From contig NC_045150.1 in NCBI RefSeq assembly GCF_008831285.2, positions 556,001 to 620,000 on the forward strand: a DNA stretch of 64,000 bases, given 5' to 3'. The DNA is from Nymphaea colorata (lineage: Eukaryota > Streptophyta > Magnoliopsida > Nymphaeales > Nymphaeaceae). This document shows, one piece after another, positions 22,862 to 35,315 of this stretch. The translations under genes were made by a program, and so were the position numbers. Within the stretch, counting starts at the first letter, position 1. The number at the start of each line of letters is the position of its first letter. The notes under the pieces are model-generated. The model saw only the letters and a list, made by a program, of their open reading frames with translations, searched no databases and was not told where the DNA came from.

Positions 22862-25800
22862 CATGGGGCAATAAAACATAACAAGGAGCATGCCACACAC
22901 TATTCGACACTGCCCATGCACTAAAGAAATAAATTCTACATGTCTTCCTCAAGATCGAATTTGAAGTGTATTAGCAATATCAACTAGCTTCAACATACCA
23001 TATGCAAGAATGTTTATGCATGCCAAAATCACAATTATGTCTCTTCAACGTAAGCAAGACGTGACATGAATACATGCAATTTCACATTTATGCATTATGC
23101 AAATTACGTCAAACACATGACATCTAGAGCAGATAAACCCCTTATATATGCACATTACCAACTAAAATTCATCAAATAAAAAGTATGCAGACATAAAGTT
23201 TTCCATGATTTGATTGTTGTTCGAGTATATAGGGCTAGAAAGAGATGAGGATAGATCAGTTTTAGGATTCATTGAATGTGGAAAGTTGGTCTAGATCGGT
23301 TTCTGGGATGCCTCATATCAAATAGATCCCAGTACCAGGCTCATTGTTGATGATCAGGTGATCAAACCTCTAACAAATCTAATCAAGTTGGTTCCGTAGT
23401 CGGTATTCGTAACCAATAGAATTTCCACTGGATTCAACATATATCTGGGTCTTGAAATCTGATTTCCAGATTTCGACCTTCCTTTTTTTCGTTTTGACAG
23501 AATTGATTTCATAACTTTAAATTTCCGGTTTTATATTTAAAGAAATTTGTTTCCAAAAGAAGCACAATGGGATCAGTTTTCTTTATGTTACTCAAATCCT
23601 GGTTCAATTAATCAGTTTATAAATCTGAACTGTAACGTGGGTCTGTTCCAATTGGTTCTGAATTTCAATCCAGGTCCGATCCACGTATCTGTTGGCAGAT
23701 CCTTATGCCTCTGTAGATTCACGGATCAGGTTTGGAAAGGTTCAGCCTTATAATCAGATCTGTTATCCGCTCTTTGGTCCACCTGACTAAGGCTCAATGC
23801 CTTCAACTTTTTAAATAAAGCAGTTCTAGTTCCCGTTTTCTCAAATTCAAAAACCGATCTCTCATTTTATGATCCCCAATCTTAACCCATATAATCCGAT
23901 TTTTGAACCGACCTACAAATTCTAGAACGTCTTTAGACCAACACCAACAGGTGTAAATTCTACTTCAATTGGGTCAACGGCCCACGATGAGTTTCTAGAT
24001 CTAATGTGACAACTAGACCTAATCGGATCTGATCCACAACTTGAGATCCATATGTGACAGAAGGGTTCTTTCTCAACTCATTATCTTAGGGAATTAAATC
24101 CAAGCTTGAAAACAACAAATCTTTTTGTCGAAAACATGACTAAAAGCCCTAGGGGTAATATACAGCAAATAAAAAAAGGGACCTTGTACAGTTTGTTACT
24201 GCTCCCATTGCCTCCAAAATGATCACTGTTTTTCCAACACTTGGACACTTCAACCCAAACGATCTGATGGGCTTCAGATTCCGGACATCAGTGAAACTCA
24301 ATCTTCAGCAACATCACCGGTTAAAAAGGACTTTTACTGACGGCCTTTTTTCCATACGTTGGTGAATCTGTTTCTTTTGTAGTGCATGTTCGTCTCTTCA
24401 CACATCGTATGTAAAAGTCGAGGTAGGCTCCAGCTTTCTTTTTTGTGGGAGAAGAGAAGATTAATTTTTGTTTGGTAGCTTTTTTTCTTCCTTTATTTCC
24501 AACAAGTCGTTTAACAGGAACAATTTACTAGATAATGTTTTCGCTACATAAAAATATTCTTCAAATTTTATTGAAATCAAACATCTTTAATAACATTTAC
24601 AAGTTTGTAAATTAACCCCTAAGAAAAGAACATCTGCAATGTTTAGATCTTGCCAAATAACTAGGTGGGACAATTTTCTCATTGTGATCTAAAGTGCATT
24701 TCATGTGCTCCACGATCTCCATCAGTCACTCAACATAGATTGTACTTTTGAAATGTATTAGGTTTAAAATTTACTTTCAACATAGACACATGAAATAATA
24801 AAGAGAGGGTTTTGGCAAAAGTGAGAAGGTCTGATCTGCGGCAAGGGTTTTGGCGAGAGTGGAGGTCTCCCTGATGGGGCCTCCTCCTTGCTGGTAGGGT
24901 GGGACTCGATGGAGTTGGTGGGTGAACATTGTTTCAAGTGGGATGATGGTCCGGGATGAATGGAAGCTGGATATGGAGATCAAGGAGGTTAATGGCAGAA
25001 AATGCCTTTTCATTCCATAGTATGTACATACACAGATGTGCTTTTGCAGCTGTCACCACACTTGTAGGAGAACAAGGTAAAGGGGAACTGGACCATGCAT
25101 ACATATTTTCTTTGCTCAAACCACTGTGGGCAGACATGTCATCAACTAACGTCCTTTTGGAGTGAATGGAAAGAAATGAAAGAACAATCAATCTTTTGTT
25201 TGGTTGATTAATTAAAAAAAAAATGAAAGAAAAGTAAAAAACTTGTTTAGTTGCAAAGGAAGGGAAAAGAAAGGGGGGGGGGGGGGAAGGGAGATGGAAA
25301 TGATGCTCTAGTGTAAATCCAAGCTCTAGTATAAATCCAATCCCTCCAAATTGGAGGGATTGGGAAGGAAAATAATGATTTATGGCTTTTTACCTATATG
25401 CCCTTTCTTTCTCTCTATGCATGCATGAACAAGATTTTACATGATAACTGCATTTTTTTATGCAGAGTCTCTTTTTACCACTGTTCACGTAAACCATCGC
25501 AGCAAAAAAGCTTCTTCAAGTTCGTCTCTTCTCTGTCTATCTTTTTACCACTATTCACAATGCCCCCTCCTCCATTTCCCTCGTTTGGTGCAGGGGTATT
25601 ATTATAAAATAATATAAATTATATCTTATCATTTCCTTTATGTAGTCCAAACAAACATGATTTTAGTAATTCCTTCCTTTCTATCAAGAGCAAATGAAAG
25701 AGTAAGAAAATGAAAAGCGGGCAGCTCAGATCATGGCATTGACAAGGAGAATTAGTGCTTGGGTGAGGGAGCACTAGCCTCATTCTCTTTTCCGCCTTCA

Positions 25801-26189
25801 TGACGGCATTCCTTTTATAGAACTGTCGTGGCATGGCTAACATAGCGTCTCAACGAGACCTACTTCATTTGGTTTAAACCCACAAAGGCCACAGTTATAA
25901 TTTTGATAAATACCATGTTGTCTTCTATGTCTCAAGTTTAAATTTTGTGACTATGATATGATTTCCAGCATCACTTCAAAAGGCCTATGGGCAAAAATTC
26001 TGATGTCATAGGACCCAACAGACCCAACAGAAGTTCAATTGATAAGGAGGGAAGAGCTAAGCATTGGATCACGGCTAATTTTGTTCTTAGCTGCTTAGGC
26101 AAAAGGTTTTTTGTGATACGAACCTATCTCCACCCAGATTTTCGTATCCGACAACACTTCTCAGCTCAGTGATGTCGTTCAGTAGATCA
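22862..26189. other. Gene-free spacer
   Basis: No reading frame here resembles a known protein. A poly-G tract sits at about 25273-25287 and the rest is AT-rich and low in structure. The last few hundred bases may already be degraded LINE sequence, because recognisable LINE endonuclease sequence begins shortly after 26190. Confidence 0.5.
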
Positions 26190-27239
26190 GGGAGACTTAT
26201 GCTCGCTGAGGGGATTTTAGTGCTATTGCTAATTTATTTGACAAGTCTAACAGAGATCACATTGATGGCTGATTGCACAGCCTTCACAAGATTCTGGCAG
26301 GCCAACGACCTTTAGGAAATTAGAGATGTTGATAGTGAATTCACTTGGACAAATAATCGAGAGGAGTCGACTAATGTGATGAACATGATTGATCATTGTT
26401 TCATTTCTAATTGCTGGTTAGAAGTCCCAGAGTGTGCTCCTTGGCTAAAAAAATCTGCTAAGATCAACCTCTGATCATAATGATATTCTCCTGTCTTTTC
26501 CTGCTCACAGTAACAGGCCAACAGGTAAGCCAGCCTTTCAAATTTATAACTTTTGGTCCTAGCATAAAGACTATTTTGATTTAGTGAGAGCCAAGTGGCA
26601 GATGTATAAGCAAGGCTGCCCATGATTTGGCTCCTCAAAAGGATGGAGGAAGTGTGTCAAGCTATTCAGAAATGGAGTAAGAATGGAGCCAATGATTTTA
26701 TTAGTTGCAGGGCTTGCATAATAGAGGCAATTTCCCATGTGCAAAGCTAAGGATGATACTTTTCTGGTAGCCCATGAAGGGGTGGTAAGTTGGAGATTCC
26801 TTCTCAATTCTTTGAAGCACTTAGGTTTCTATGGGCCATGGATCAGCAGGGTCCATGCATGCATAACATCAGTGTCCTTGCTCTCCACATTAATGGTGGG
26901 AAGGGGAATGGTTTTCTTTGAGTAAAGGCTTTGGGCAAGGAGACCCACTTTCACCTTATCTTTTTATTATAAAGATGGAGATTCTCTCTCGCAGTATGCA
27001 ATATCAGATAGCCAACAAGAGGATAGATATTCCTATCTTTGGACACAGGTGCCCAAGGGTTTCATCACTTCTCTATGTTGACAACATCTTGCCTTTCTTG
27101 TCCCACAATAGACATAATCTTGGAAACCTGCAGAACTGCCTAATCAATTCTAAGAACTGCTCAGGTTTGATCATCAATGCTAAAAAAAAGCTCATTCATC
27201 AGATTTTAACCTCTCAAGCCAAGAGATCAATGAGATAAA
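26190..27239 (+). pseudogene. LINE endonuclease and reverse transcriptase, part 1
   Basis: Degenerate plus-strand frames contain the end of an apurinic-type endonuclease (near 26340-26400) and RT with the conserved GQGDPLSPYLF block at 26936-26968. The catalytic YADD-like site reads YVDN near 27077, so the second Asp is changed. Sequence between the two domains is short and heavily mutated, suggesting an internal deletion. Confidence 0.72.
27235..27239. repeat. Copia-2 left target-site duplication (ATAAA)
   Basis: ATAAA directly precedes the 5' LTR and is repeated exactly at 32494-32498 after the 3' LTR. This is a 5 bp copia-type duplication within LINE sequence. Confidence 0.9.
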
Positions 27240-27712
27240 TGTAAGATCATTTGGTGGGCCGACATATGTCTATGAGGAATTTCAAACATTATGGCTGTCT
27301 TAATGTAAATATCCACTTAAGTGATTGCATTTCGGGATAATACGTCATTTTAGATGGTATAGGGTAATTTTGAAATGTATAGATACCGGTACGGAATTAC
27401 GGACTCTTTGATGGGTGAAATCTGTAATTGTCCTTATTATAAAATGGTAGTGGTCCCTAGGGTCGTGCAATGGTTGCTTGAGACGGTGGTTTCTAGGGTT
27501 TCCTCTTCCCCATTTGAGAGAGACCTCACGTGCGCCGCAAAGACCCTAGAAGACCCTGCTGTGATCTTCCCATGCACCAGTTCAAATGGATTCAGGTACG
27601 CTTCCGCTTCAGTTTAAGGTTTTGTTTATTTCAATGATTTAGCATGAGCATGATCCTGTTTTAAGGTATATATGTTTGGTTTTGTATATGCATGAGGGGA
27701 GAAATCCCAACA
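27240..27712 (+). repeat. Copia-2 5' LTR
   Basis: 473 bp with TG...CA ends, identical in length to the copy at 32021-32493. It is followed by two bases and the primer-binding site. Confidence 0.93.
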
Positions 27713-27714
27713 TT

Positions 27715-27727
27715 TGGTATCAGAGCC
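27715..27727 (+). promoter_or_regulatory. Copia-2 primer-binding site
   Basis: TGGTATCAGAGCC is the standard copia site complementary to the 3' end of initiator-methionine tRNA. Confidence 0.9.
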
Positions 27728-27904
27728 TTTGTTCTTCGTTAAACCGTTGATTTTTGGTGATTTTGTGCGTTCTTTCCATTCGCATGTTCCCCATATGGTT
27801 CTTCGGCTGCAAGTTTTTCAAAAATAAAAAAAAAAATTGCCGCCTCGCGCCCGAGCCCCTGCGTTTAATTTTTTGGACTGGGTCGGGTCCTGTCTGTATC
27901 CATT

Positions 27905-28190
27905 CGGTGAAACGGTTCATTATTGTCAAACCGGTTCTGAAAACAATCGAACCGGTTCATTCAGTTTCAGACCGATTCAACTCGATTCAGAACCGGTTTG
28001 GACATGTTGAGACCGATTCAGATCTTTTTTGGACCGGTTCATCCAGTTTTGAACCGATTCAGGGCTTTTCAGACCGGTTCATTGAGTTCTGGAACCGTTT
28101 TTAGCCATTTTTTTACCGGTTTAGTGGGTTTTGGAACCGATACGATCTATTTTTGACCGGTTCGTCCAATTTTTAGACCGGTTCAGCCCT
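27905..28190 (+). repeat. Degenerate array of ACCGGTTCA motifs in the Copia-2 leader
   Basis: At least ten variants of ACCGGTTC or ACCGATTCA recur at uneven spacing of roughly 20-40 bp, for example near 27932, 27951, 28034, 28073, 28157 and 28178. The core AACCGGTT is palindromic. The array lies between the primer-binding site and the coding remnant, where a copia 5' leader or gag start would be. No coding meaning is evident. Confidence 0.8.
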
Positions 28191-28326
28191 ATTTAGGGGC
28201 ATGTGGGTGTTCAAGTTGCCGTTTAAGAACGATAAGGGCCACTTTAAGGCCGATTCAGTGGTTCTTGACCCACTTAAGCACAATTATGATATCGGTTTAC
28301 AAAATTTTGGACTCTTTTGGGCTCAT

Positions 28327-28434
28327 ATCATTGAATCATTTGGTTTTGGATTCAATGTAAGACAATTTTGTATGTATCGCATCATTGAATCATTTGGTTT
28401 TGGATTTAATGTAGGGCAAACTTGTATGTGAATT
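28327..28434 (+). repeat. Tandem duplication, two units of about 54 bp
   Basis: ATCATTGAATCATTTGGTTT begins at 28327 and again at 28381, and the units continue with few differences. In one frame both units encode an IIESFGFGFNV segment, so the duplication may lie in an old coding part of Copia-2. The period is a multiple of three. Confidence 0.85.
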
Positions 28435-28983
28435 TGGTTTATGCATCATTTTTTGCATGTTGTTAATTTGTGGGTGTATTTAGATGAATGTTTGGATTAT
28501 GAATTTGATCTTTGGCAATGTCTGTTGTTTGAAATGAGTAAGTTTGTATTTTATGTCGCCAAAGTGACCTCTGTTGTACGAATTTGCCTGTTTTGAACAT
28601 TAGATGATGGTATACTTGATCCATGCGGACAATGATCAACCCAAAGGAGGATTGTTGCTTGGTCAGGTTTAAATATACAGGGCAATGAATATGTGATAAT
28701 TTTTCAGGTTTCCATGTGAATAGCGAGTCAATCCAAAGATAGACTCGTTGTTTGACAAGGTTAATTATCTATATTCATTGTTGACCAAGAATACCATTTG
28801 CAGTTAGTATTTCAATCCAAAGATTAGACATTAACGTTGCACTGGTACCTTGTGATAGGTTTTGGGCTATTGTGTTTAAATTCATTTATATTTGTTGTTT
28901 CATCTTTGTACATGTATTGATTATGAGCATGCTTTGGTTTGTTATTTGTATAGTGAGTTCTGCTTATATGATATTTGTAAATT

Positions 28984-29800
28984 TTGAGTACTATTCCTGA
29001 GTTAAATGATTCAATTTTTTCAAGTAAGAAAAGAAAGACTGTTAAAGAAGTTGCAGTTGACCAATCATCCGTTAAGAAACAAAAGAAGCATAAGGAAGGC
29101 CTATCAGGCTGCTTCTTTTGCAAGGATGAATGTCATATGAAGGAGGATTGTACTGAGTATCACGCATGGCATGAAATGGAGGGTACACTTCTCACTTTGG
29201 TTTGTTTTGAGGTTAATTTAACTTCAGTACCCAGAAACACTTGGTGGATAGATTCGGGTGCTACTACTCACATAAGTGTTTTTATGCAAGACTGCATAAA
29301 TTGTCGAACGTCAAATAATGCTGTCTATGTGGGTAATGGCAAGAAGGCGAAGATTGAAGCCATAGCAAATTTTCGTTATTGTTAAAGACTGGTTGCTATT
29401 TGAATTTGACAGAAACTTATGTGGTACCGTCTTTTAGACGGAATTTGGTTCCTATTTCCTCATTGAACAAATTTTGGTTATTATTGTTCATTTGGAGGAA
29501 GTAAATTTAAGTTGTTTCTGTACTCAAATTTGATTGTCACTGGTTCTTTGTATAGTAGCGATAACCTTTATTTGCTTGATATGGTTGTTTTATATAATGA
29601 AACCTTGCATGTTATGTCTAGTGGTACTAAAAGAAAATTAGCCAAAGAGAATTCTGCTATGTTATGGTATTGGCGCTTAGGACATATCTCTGAAAATAGA
29701 ATATAAAGGCTTATGTCGAAAGGAATTCTTGAGTCCCTTGATTTTGCAGACTTTAATGTTTGTACTGAATGTATAAAGGAAAAATGAACAAACATTAAGG
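28984..29800 (+). pseudogene. Copia-2 gag zinc knuckle, protease and pre-integrase remnant
   Basis: A lysine-rich stretch leads to a CCHC zinc knuckle (CFFCKDECHMKEDC, about 29110-29152). Then comes an aspartic protease active site in WWIDSGATTH (about 29243-29272). A gag-pre-integrase segment with WYWRLGHIS follows at about 29662-29695, and a stop TAA follows ENRI at 29703-29705. The rest of the HHCC region shows TECIKEK, then another stop. The DDE integrase core that should follow is absent. The gag N-terminal domain was not found upstream. Confidence 0.82.
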
Positions 29801-29849
29801 GGTTACAAGTTTTATAATTCATTCAGTAAGTTTTTCTTTAAAAGGGAAA

Positions 29850-31570
29850 TGCCCATTTCTTTGAGGATATTGAATTTGGGGGAGGTGATCAGGTTAGGAG
29901 CATTGCCTTTGAAGAGGGACCTGAGTCCACTCATACAGATGTTGTAAGCAATAGTTAGGTATTCATTCCTGTCATTGTTCTATCAACATATTCAGAAGAA
30001 GGCAATGATGTCGATCTTCATACTGAAAAACAAATTCAACAACCTCAAGAAAATCAAGTAGAGGTGTCATTGAGGAGATCCACTAGAGAGAGGAGAAATA
30101 CAATTTCAAATGATTTTGTCCATCTCCAAGAACATGATGTTGATATGGGCTTAATGGAGAATGATCCTATCAACCTCCAGCAAGCAATAAATAGTTCTAA
30201 ATCTCATAAGTAGATAGATGCTAAGAATGAAGAAATAAAGTCAATGATGGATAATGACGTATGGGAAGTTGTTCCCTTGCCTGAAGGTGTGAAACCCATT
30301 AGTTATAAATAGATATTTAAAACCAAGAGGGATTCATTAGGTAACATCAAAAGGTATAAGGCATGTCTTGTCGCTAAGGGCTTTACTCAAAAGGAAGGCA
30401 TTGATTATACAGAGACTTTCTCTTCAGTTTTGTCAAAAGACTCTTTCAGGACTATAATGGCACTTGTAACTCATTTTGACTTAGAGCTGCATCAGATGGA
30501 TGTTAAAACAGCGTTTCTAAATGGAGACATTGATGAAACGATATATATGGTGCAACCAGAAAACTTTGTTTTAGGTGATGCAAAGAAAATGGTTTGCGAA
30601 TTGAAAAAATTCATCTATGGGCTAAAGCAAACTTTCCGTCAGTGGTATTACAAATTTCATCAAGTTATAGTTCCATTTGGTTTCGAGACTAATATGGTTG
30701 ATGAATGTGTATACCAAAAGTTCAGTGGGGGTAAATTTAGCTTTCTGGTTTTACATGTCGATGATATATTGCTAGCAAGTAATGATGTGGGCATATTGCA
30801 TGAAACTAAGATTTTTGTCAACAGCGGTTTGACATAAAAGATCTTGGTTGTGCATCTTTTGTATTGGGGATCTAAATATTTTGAGATTGTTCTTGGGGTA
30901 TTTTTGGATTATCACAAAAGGCCTACATTGATAAGGTGCTTCAGCGATATGGCATGAAAGATTATAAATCATGAGATATTCCAGTTGCTAAAGGAGACAA
31001 GTTTAGTCTCAAACAGTGCCCTAAAAGTGAAATCGAATCTAAGGAAATGGAAAGGATTCCCTATTCGTCTGTTGTGGGAAGCCTTATGTATGCTCAAGTT
31101 TGTACTCGTCCGAATATTGCATTTATCGTTGGAATGTTAGGCAGATACTTAAGTGATCCTGGTATGGGTCATTGGAAAGCAGCAAAAAAGAGTTTTGATG
31201 TACTTACAAAAAACATAAGATTTTATATTCACATACAGGAAGTCAGACCAGTGGGAGATCATTGGGTATTCAGGTTCTGACTTTGCTGGGTGCCAAGACA
31301 ATGACATCTAATTAGGTTTTGTGATTGCAGAATTTTGTCATGAGGTTGCGCATTATTTATGGTATAGAAAGACCACTAAGGTTGTTGTGTGACAATAATT
31401 CAGCAGTCATGTACTCTTATAACAGCCACAGTTTGTCAAAGTCGAAGCACATCGACATTAAGTTTTTGGGCTGTTAAAGAGAAGATACAGAATGGTCAGG
31501 TGTCTTTAGAGTATATTAGGACAAACTCTATGATTTGTGGATCCGCTTACCAAGGGTTTAACACATAAGG
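29850..31570 (+). pseudogene. Copia-2 reverse transcriptase and RNase H remnant
   Basis: It opens with a segment usually found after copia integrase (FFEDIEF, about 29857). It continues through RRSTRERR and the RT start (KACLVAKGFTQKEGIDYTETF, about 30358-30420). 30430-30837 is one open stretch with HQMDVKTAFLNGDIDE, YGLKQTFRQW and the catalytic site HVDD, where most copia RTs read YVDD. Stops break the frame near 30310 and 30836. RNase H pieces follow (about 31050-31480), with CDNNSAV and KSKHIDIK. It is inactive. Confidence 0.85.
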
Positions 31571-32009
31571 TCTTTCAAGAACATGTTTATATGTGGGTGT
31601 TATCCTTGGATGATGTGCTGGTTTAGTGGGAGTTTATATTTTGTTTGTTCTAATGTATGGACACGTATTCAGTTTTCTGCAGAATAAAGTTTAAAGTTCT
31701 TTGGTTCCATTCTGTATTTATGTTTTGATCTCCATAAGGTTTTAAAGTTGGACCAGTTGAGAATAGACATGTTGTAATCACATTGCATGTAATTCTCATG
31801 CTATACATCCATATCAGATTTATGTCATTGGGTATGTTAACATTTGTGATCATTAAAGGTTTAACTAATTTTGATATAGCGAAAGCCGCTTTGGTTCTAT
31901 GTTGATATGATCATGGACGAGATTGGTGAAATGACGTTTAATAAGATAGCAGTTATGAGCTCTTAAGGTTTTTGTGTAACGTCTGAATGTATTAAGACAT
32001 ATTTGGCCC

Positions 32010-32019
32010 AAGTGGGAGA
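32010..32019 (+). promoter_or_regulatory. Copia-2 polypurine tract
   Basis: AAGTGGGAGA lies just before the TG of the 3' LTR, the usual position of the plus-strand primer of LTR retrotransposons. Confidence 0.8.
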
Positions 32020-32020
32020 T

Positions 32021-32493
32021 TGTAAGATCATTTGGTGGGCCAGCATATGTCTATGAGAAATTTCAGACATTATGACTGACTTAATGTAAATATCCGCTTA
32101 AGTGATTGCATTTCGGGATATTACGTCATTTTATATGGTATGGGATAATTTTGAAATGTATAGATATCGGTACGGAATTACGGACTCTTTGATGAGTGGA
32201 ATCCGTAATTGTCCTTATTAAAAAATGGTAGTGGTCCCTGGGGTCGTGCAATGGTTGCTTGAGACGTTGGTTTCTAGGGTTTCCTCTTCTCCATCTGATT
32301 GAGACCTCACGTGCACCGCAAAGACCCTGGAAGACCCTACTGTGATCTTCCCGTGCACCAGTTCAAATGGATTCAGGTACGCTTCCGCTTCAGTTTAAGG
32401 TTTTGTTTATTTCAATGATTTAGCATAAACATTATCCTGTTTTAAGGTATATATGTTTGGTTTTGTATATGCATGAGGGGAAAAATCCCAACA
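32021..32493 (+). repeat. Copia-2 3' LTR
   Basis: 473 bp, the same length and ends as the 5' LTR, with scattered single-base differences mostly of the A/G or C/T kind. The ATAAA target copy follows. Confidence 0.93.
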
Positions 32494-33288
32494 ATAAAAG
32501 CCTCCAATGAATGGAAACATCAGTGCTCCTTCTCACCAGTGACTTGCTAGAGAGCCACTGCTCCTCACTACCCATCAAAATTTAGAAATCTCTCATGTTG
32601 GAACCAAAGGCTGCTATCTATGATGGGCAAGCATGCCTTGTTAGGTATATCGTCAGCTCTATTCCCCAATATTGGAGTCTCATCTTTAAAACTCCACCCA
32701 CTATCCTTCGTAAGAAAGAACACGAGTTTGTGCAAATTTCATATGGGGCGAGAATGAAGGATCCAATAACAAGCGTCTTGTGAGATGGCTTTGCCTATGT
32801 CTTCCCAAAGTGGAGGGTAGGATTGGACTGAGAAGGCTTCCAGACTTTAACAATGCTTCTCTAGCAGCTTTGGTATGTAAAGCTTTGCAAAAGGAATGTC
32901 ACTAGTTGAGCATTATTAGAGCCAAATATACGAATCAGAAGAGCCCATGGATTACCAACTACGACTCTAGATGTTTTCCCATGTGGCGCCACATGTTTGT
33001 GGCTTGAAAAAACATTAGATCCCAAGTTAAGTGGTTTATTCACAACGGTGTTCATGCTAAATTCTGGATCAATGCTTGGCATGGCAATCCTCTCTTTCAT
33101 CGAGGCGACCTCCTTTGAGAGACAAGAGGATGATACGCTAGTTTAGATTCTCTCCAAATTCCATTGTGGACCGTAAGAGCATAATTGAAGAAATAAGGGC
33201 CAAGGGGACCATAGAAAGTTGCAGGAAGCACATTCGGCCTAGTCACAGTCTTTCAAGAGCCAATTGGATGCTTTACATGGGTTGTGAA
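32494..33288 (+). pseudogene. LINE reverse transcriptase, part 2
   Basis: Plus-strand frames carry LINE RT C-terminal features: RYIVSSIPQYWSLIF (about 32640-32685), then the usual post-RT region. Stops and frame changes are frequent. It starts at the ATAAA shared with the left piece and ends at GTGAA, where Copia-3 enters. Confidence 0.72.
33284..33288. repeat. Copia-3 left target-site duplication (GTGAA)
   Basis: GTGAA precedes the TGTTAAG start of the 5' LTR and recurs at 38791-38795 after the 3' LTR. Confidence 0.82.
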
Positions 33289-33665
33289 TGTTAAGAAATA
33301 GGGTATATGTATACAGATATTACCTATATTTACGTATGTATATTACATGTATGAATATAAGTTAATATTTGTATTTAGGATGCCTTAGTTAGATGTTATC
33401 ATAGTTAGGTTTTAACATTTTTATTTTCTTTTTTGTTTTACTTTTTGTTTATGTTCTAGCCGTTGGCAAGTTACGTTGGAACTAGTCCCAACGGCTAGTT
33501 CAGCCCTCCCTCTTTTATAAATAAGCATACTATTCTTTGTACAAATTCAAGCTATGTTTTACAGCCATTCAATATTTATTTGAATAAAAGATTATACTTT
33601 TTCATTTGGCTTAGTGCCTATTTCTGTTATATGCTTCATTAGTGACTGTTAGGTTGGTTTTTGCT
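33289..33665 (+). repeat. Copia-3 5' LTR
   Basis: It starts TGTTAAGAAATAGGG and matches the 3' LTR up to GACTGTTA at 33652. The last dozen bases have diverged, so the inner end is approximate. Confidence 0.85.
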
Positions 33666-33956
33666 GAGATTGAATCAAATACAGGCCACCAGGAGCACAA
33701 ACTGTTTATATTTTCTGTTCACGTTCTTGGCAAATACAATCAACAGTTTTGCCAAAAATCAGCAGTTGCCTTCTCCGTACTCCAAGTACATGCTTGCATC
33801 AAATTCTGGTTGTTGAAGAAGTAAAATCCTTTTTCTTGTTTTTGATCGTCATCTCTTGAAGACTGTTACTGTTGTTGTTCACCAATGGTTTGGTGAAACT
33901 TCTACAATGATTTTTTCTTGACTTCCTTCGAGATTGTTATTTAAAATTTTGCCCAC

Positions 33957-35315
33957 ATGGAGGACTCCAAAATTTCGATCAAAGGAGGAAGCTATCATGT
34001 TCCATACAAACTTGATGGAACCAACTAGACGCTATGGGCAAAATGTTTGGAGATACACATCAAAGGAAAATATTTATAGGGCTTCATAAGAGGTACATCC
34101 ATCCCTCCTCTGAAACTAACAAAAGTAGAAAATGAGATTGTAAAGAATTAAATGGGGAGGAAAGACAAAATGCTATGAATAAGTATTATAAAAAATGATA
34201 TGATTAGGAAGCCAAGTACTCTAGGATTAAAGAAAAGATTTATGGAAGTATTGAACCTACAATCACCCAAGATCTTATGTATTATAAAAAACAAGTGAAA
34301 TATGAGAATATCTCGAAGAAATGTTTACCCTAAAAGATATGATCTGAAAGTATCTATTGATTCAAAAAACTCAAAATATCAAACAAAGAGAGAAAAATGT
34401 TAGAGATTATTTTATGAAAATCTCTAGTGTGTGAAATGAGTTAGATCAACTTAGTCCTAAACTAGGAAAGGCTTGCAAGTGTCATGAGATTCAAAGAGAT
34501 GAAGTAGTTTAATTTAGATTTTTTCAATTTTTTTAAGGACTACGACCCGAATTTGAACAAATAAGGTCAGTCCTACTATCTTTAGCCTTCCCTCTACTCA
34601 TTTATGAACTTCTTACGAAATTGAGTAGAGAAGAAACTAGAATGCAAATTATCTACAGAAATGGATAGTGTCCTTATTTTCAAGCAAGAAGAAGAAAAAG
34701 TTTTAGCTACCTCTAGACCTAGAATCAACATTAGATCTTTTAGACCCCCTCGGTTTAAAAATCAAAATAAATGAGAATATAATGTTGTTTGCCACTTTTG
34801 TCATGAACCGGGTCATATAAGACCTAGTTCTCCAAAGTTGAACAATAATAAAGTACAATCATGAAACTATGGAGGACATTTTCAAAGGAGGAGCTTCATA
34901 TCCTCAAGGCGGGCAACACAACCAAGGAACTTCATATCTTCAAGGTGGGTGATACATCCCTGGACAATTTGATCAAAGCAAGGTTGCAAATGTTCAAAAT
35001 GAAGGATGTGATCTTACGTCAATCTCCACAACGTTAAGGCAAATCATGATGTTTCTTCAACCCATAATCAAGGAATCAAATTTCGGAGCACTAGCAACAA
35101 TGACATCTATCTCCAACACTCTCGATATGATTCTTTGGCTTTTAGATTCCAGTGCATTGTAAATTCCAATGCATTTTTTCATATGACACCAAACATATCA
35201 TCCTTGACCAATTTTGGACAACCAAGAAAGAATCAAATGTACTTGTCGCTGATGGAACATCTTTGAGCGTTAAAGGAATTGAGATTTTTGAAAAAGAACT
35301 TAGAAAACAAAAATT
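33957..35315 (+). pseudogene. Copia-3 gag and protease remnant
   Basis: An ATG at 33957 opens MEDSKISIKGGSY, followed by YKLDGTN, a typical copia gag start, then frames with many stops. A zinc knuckle at about 34790-34835 reads CHFCHEPGHIRPSS, with Ser in place of the last Cys. A protease area follows (DSSA in place of D-S/T-G-A, then HMTPNISSLTNF and ADGTSLSVKG, to about 35275). It is non-functional. Confidence 0.75.

Larger units (their letters stand above)
27240..32493 (+). mobile_element. Copia-2: complete-ended Ty1/copia element nested in the LINE
   Basis: Two 473 bp LTRs begin TGTAAGATCATTTGG and end CCCAACA. The primer-binding site is TGGTATCAGAGCC and a purine-rich AGTGGGAGA tract precedes the 3' LTR. 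The exact target duplication is ATAAA. Internal coding is broken: the N-terminal gag is missing, the integrase core is deleted, and RT and RNase H carry stops. By eye the LTRs differ at roughly 25-30 positions, so the insertion is not recent. It needs another element's enzymes to move, if it can move at all. Confidence 0.93.

Noticed and set aside
22647-22952. Overlapping open frames around the GC-rich tract
   Set aside because: They are explained by the MITE and its CCGACC-rich interior; no frame has a known domain.
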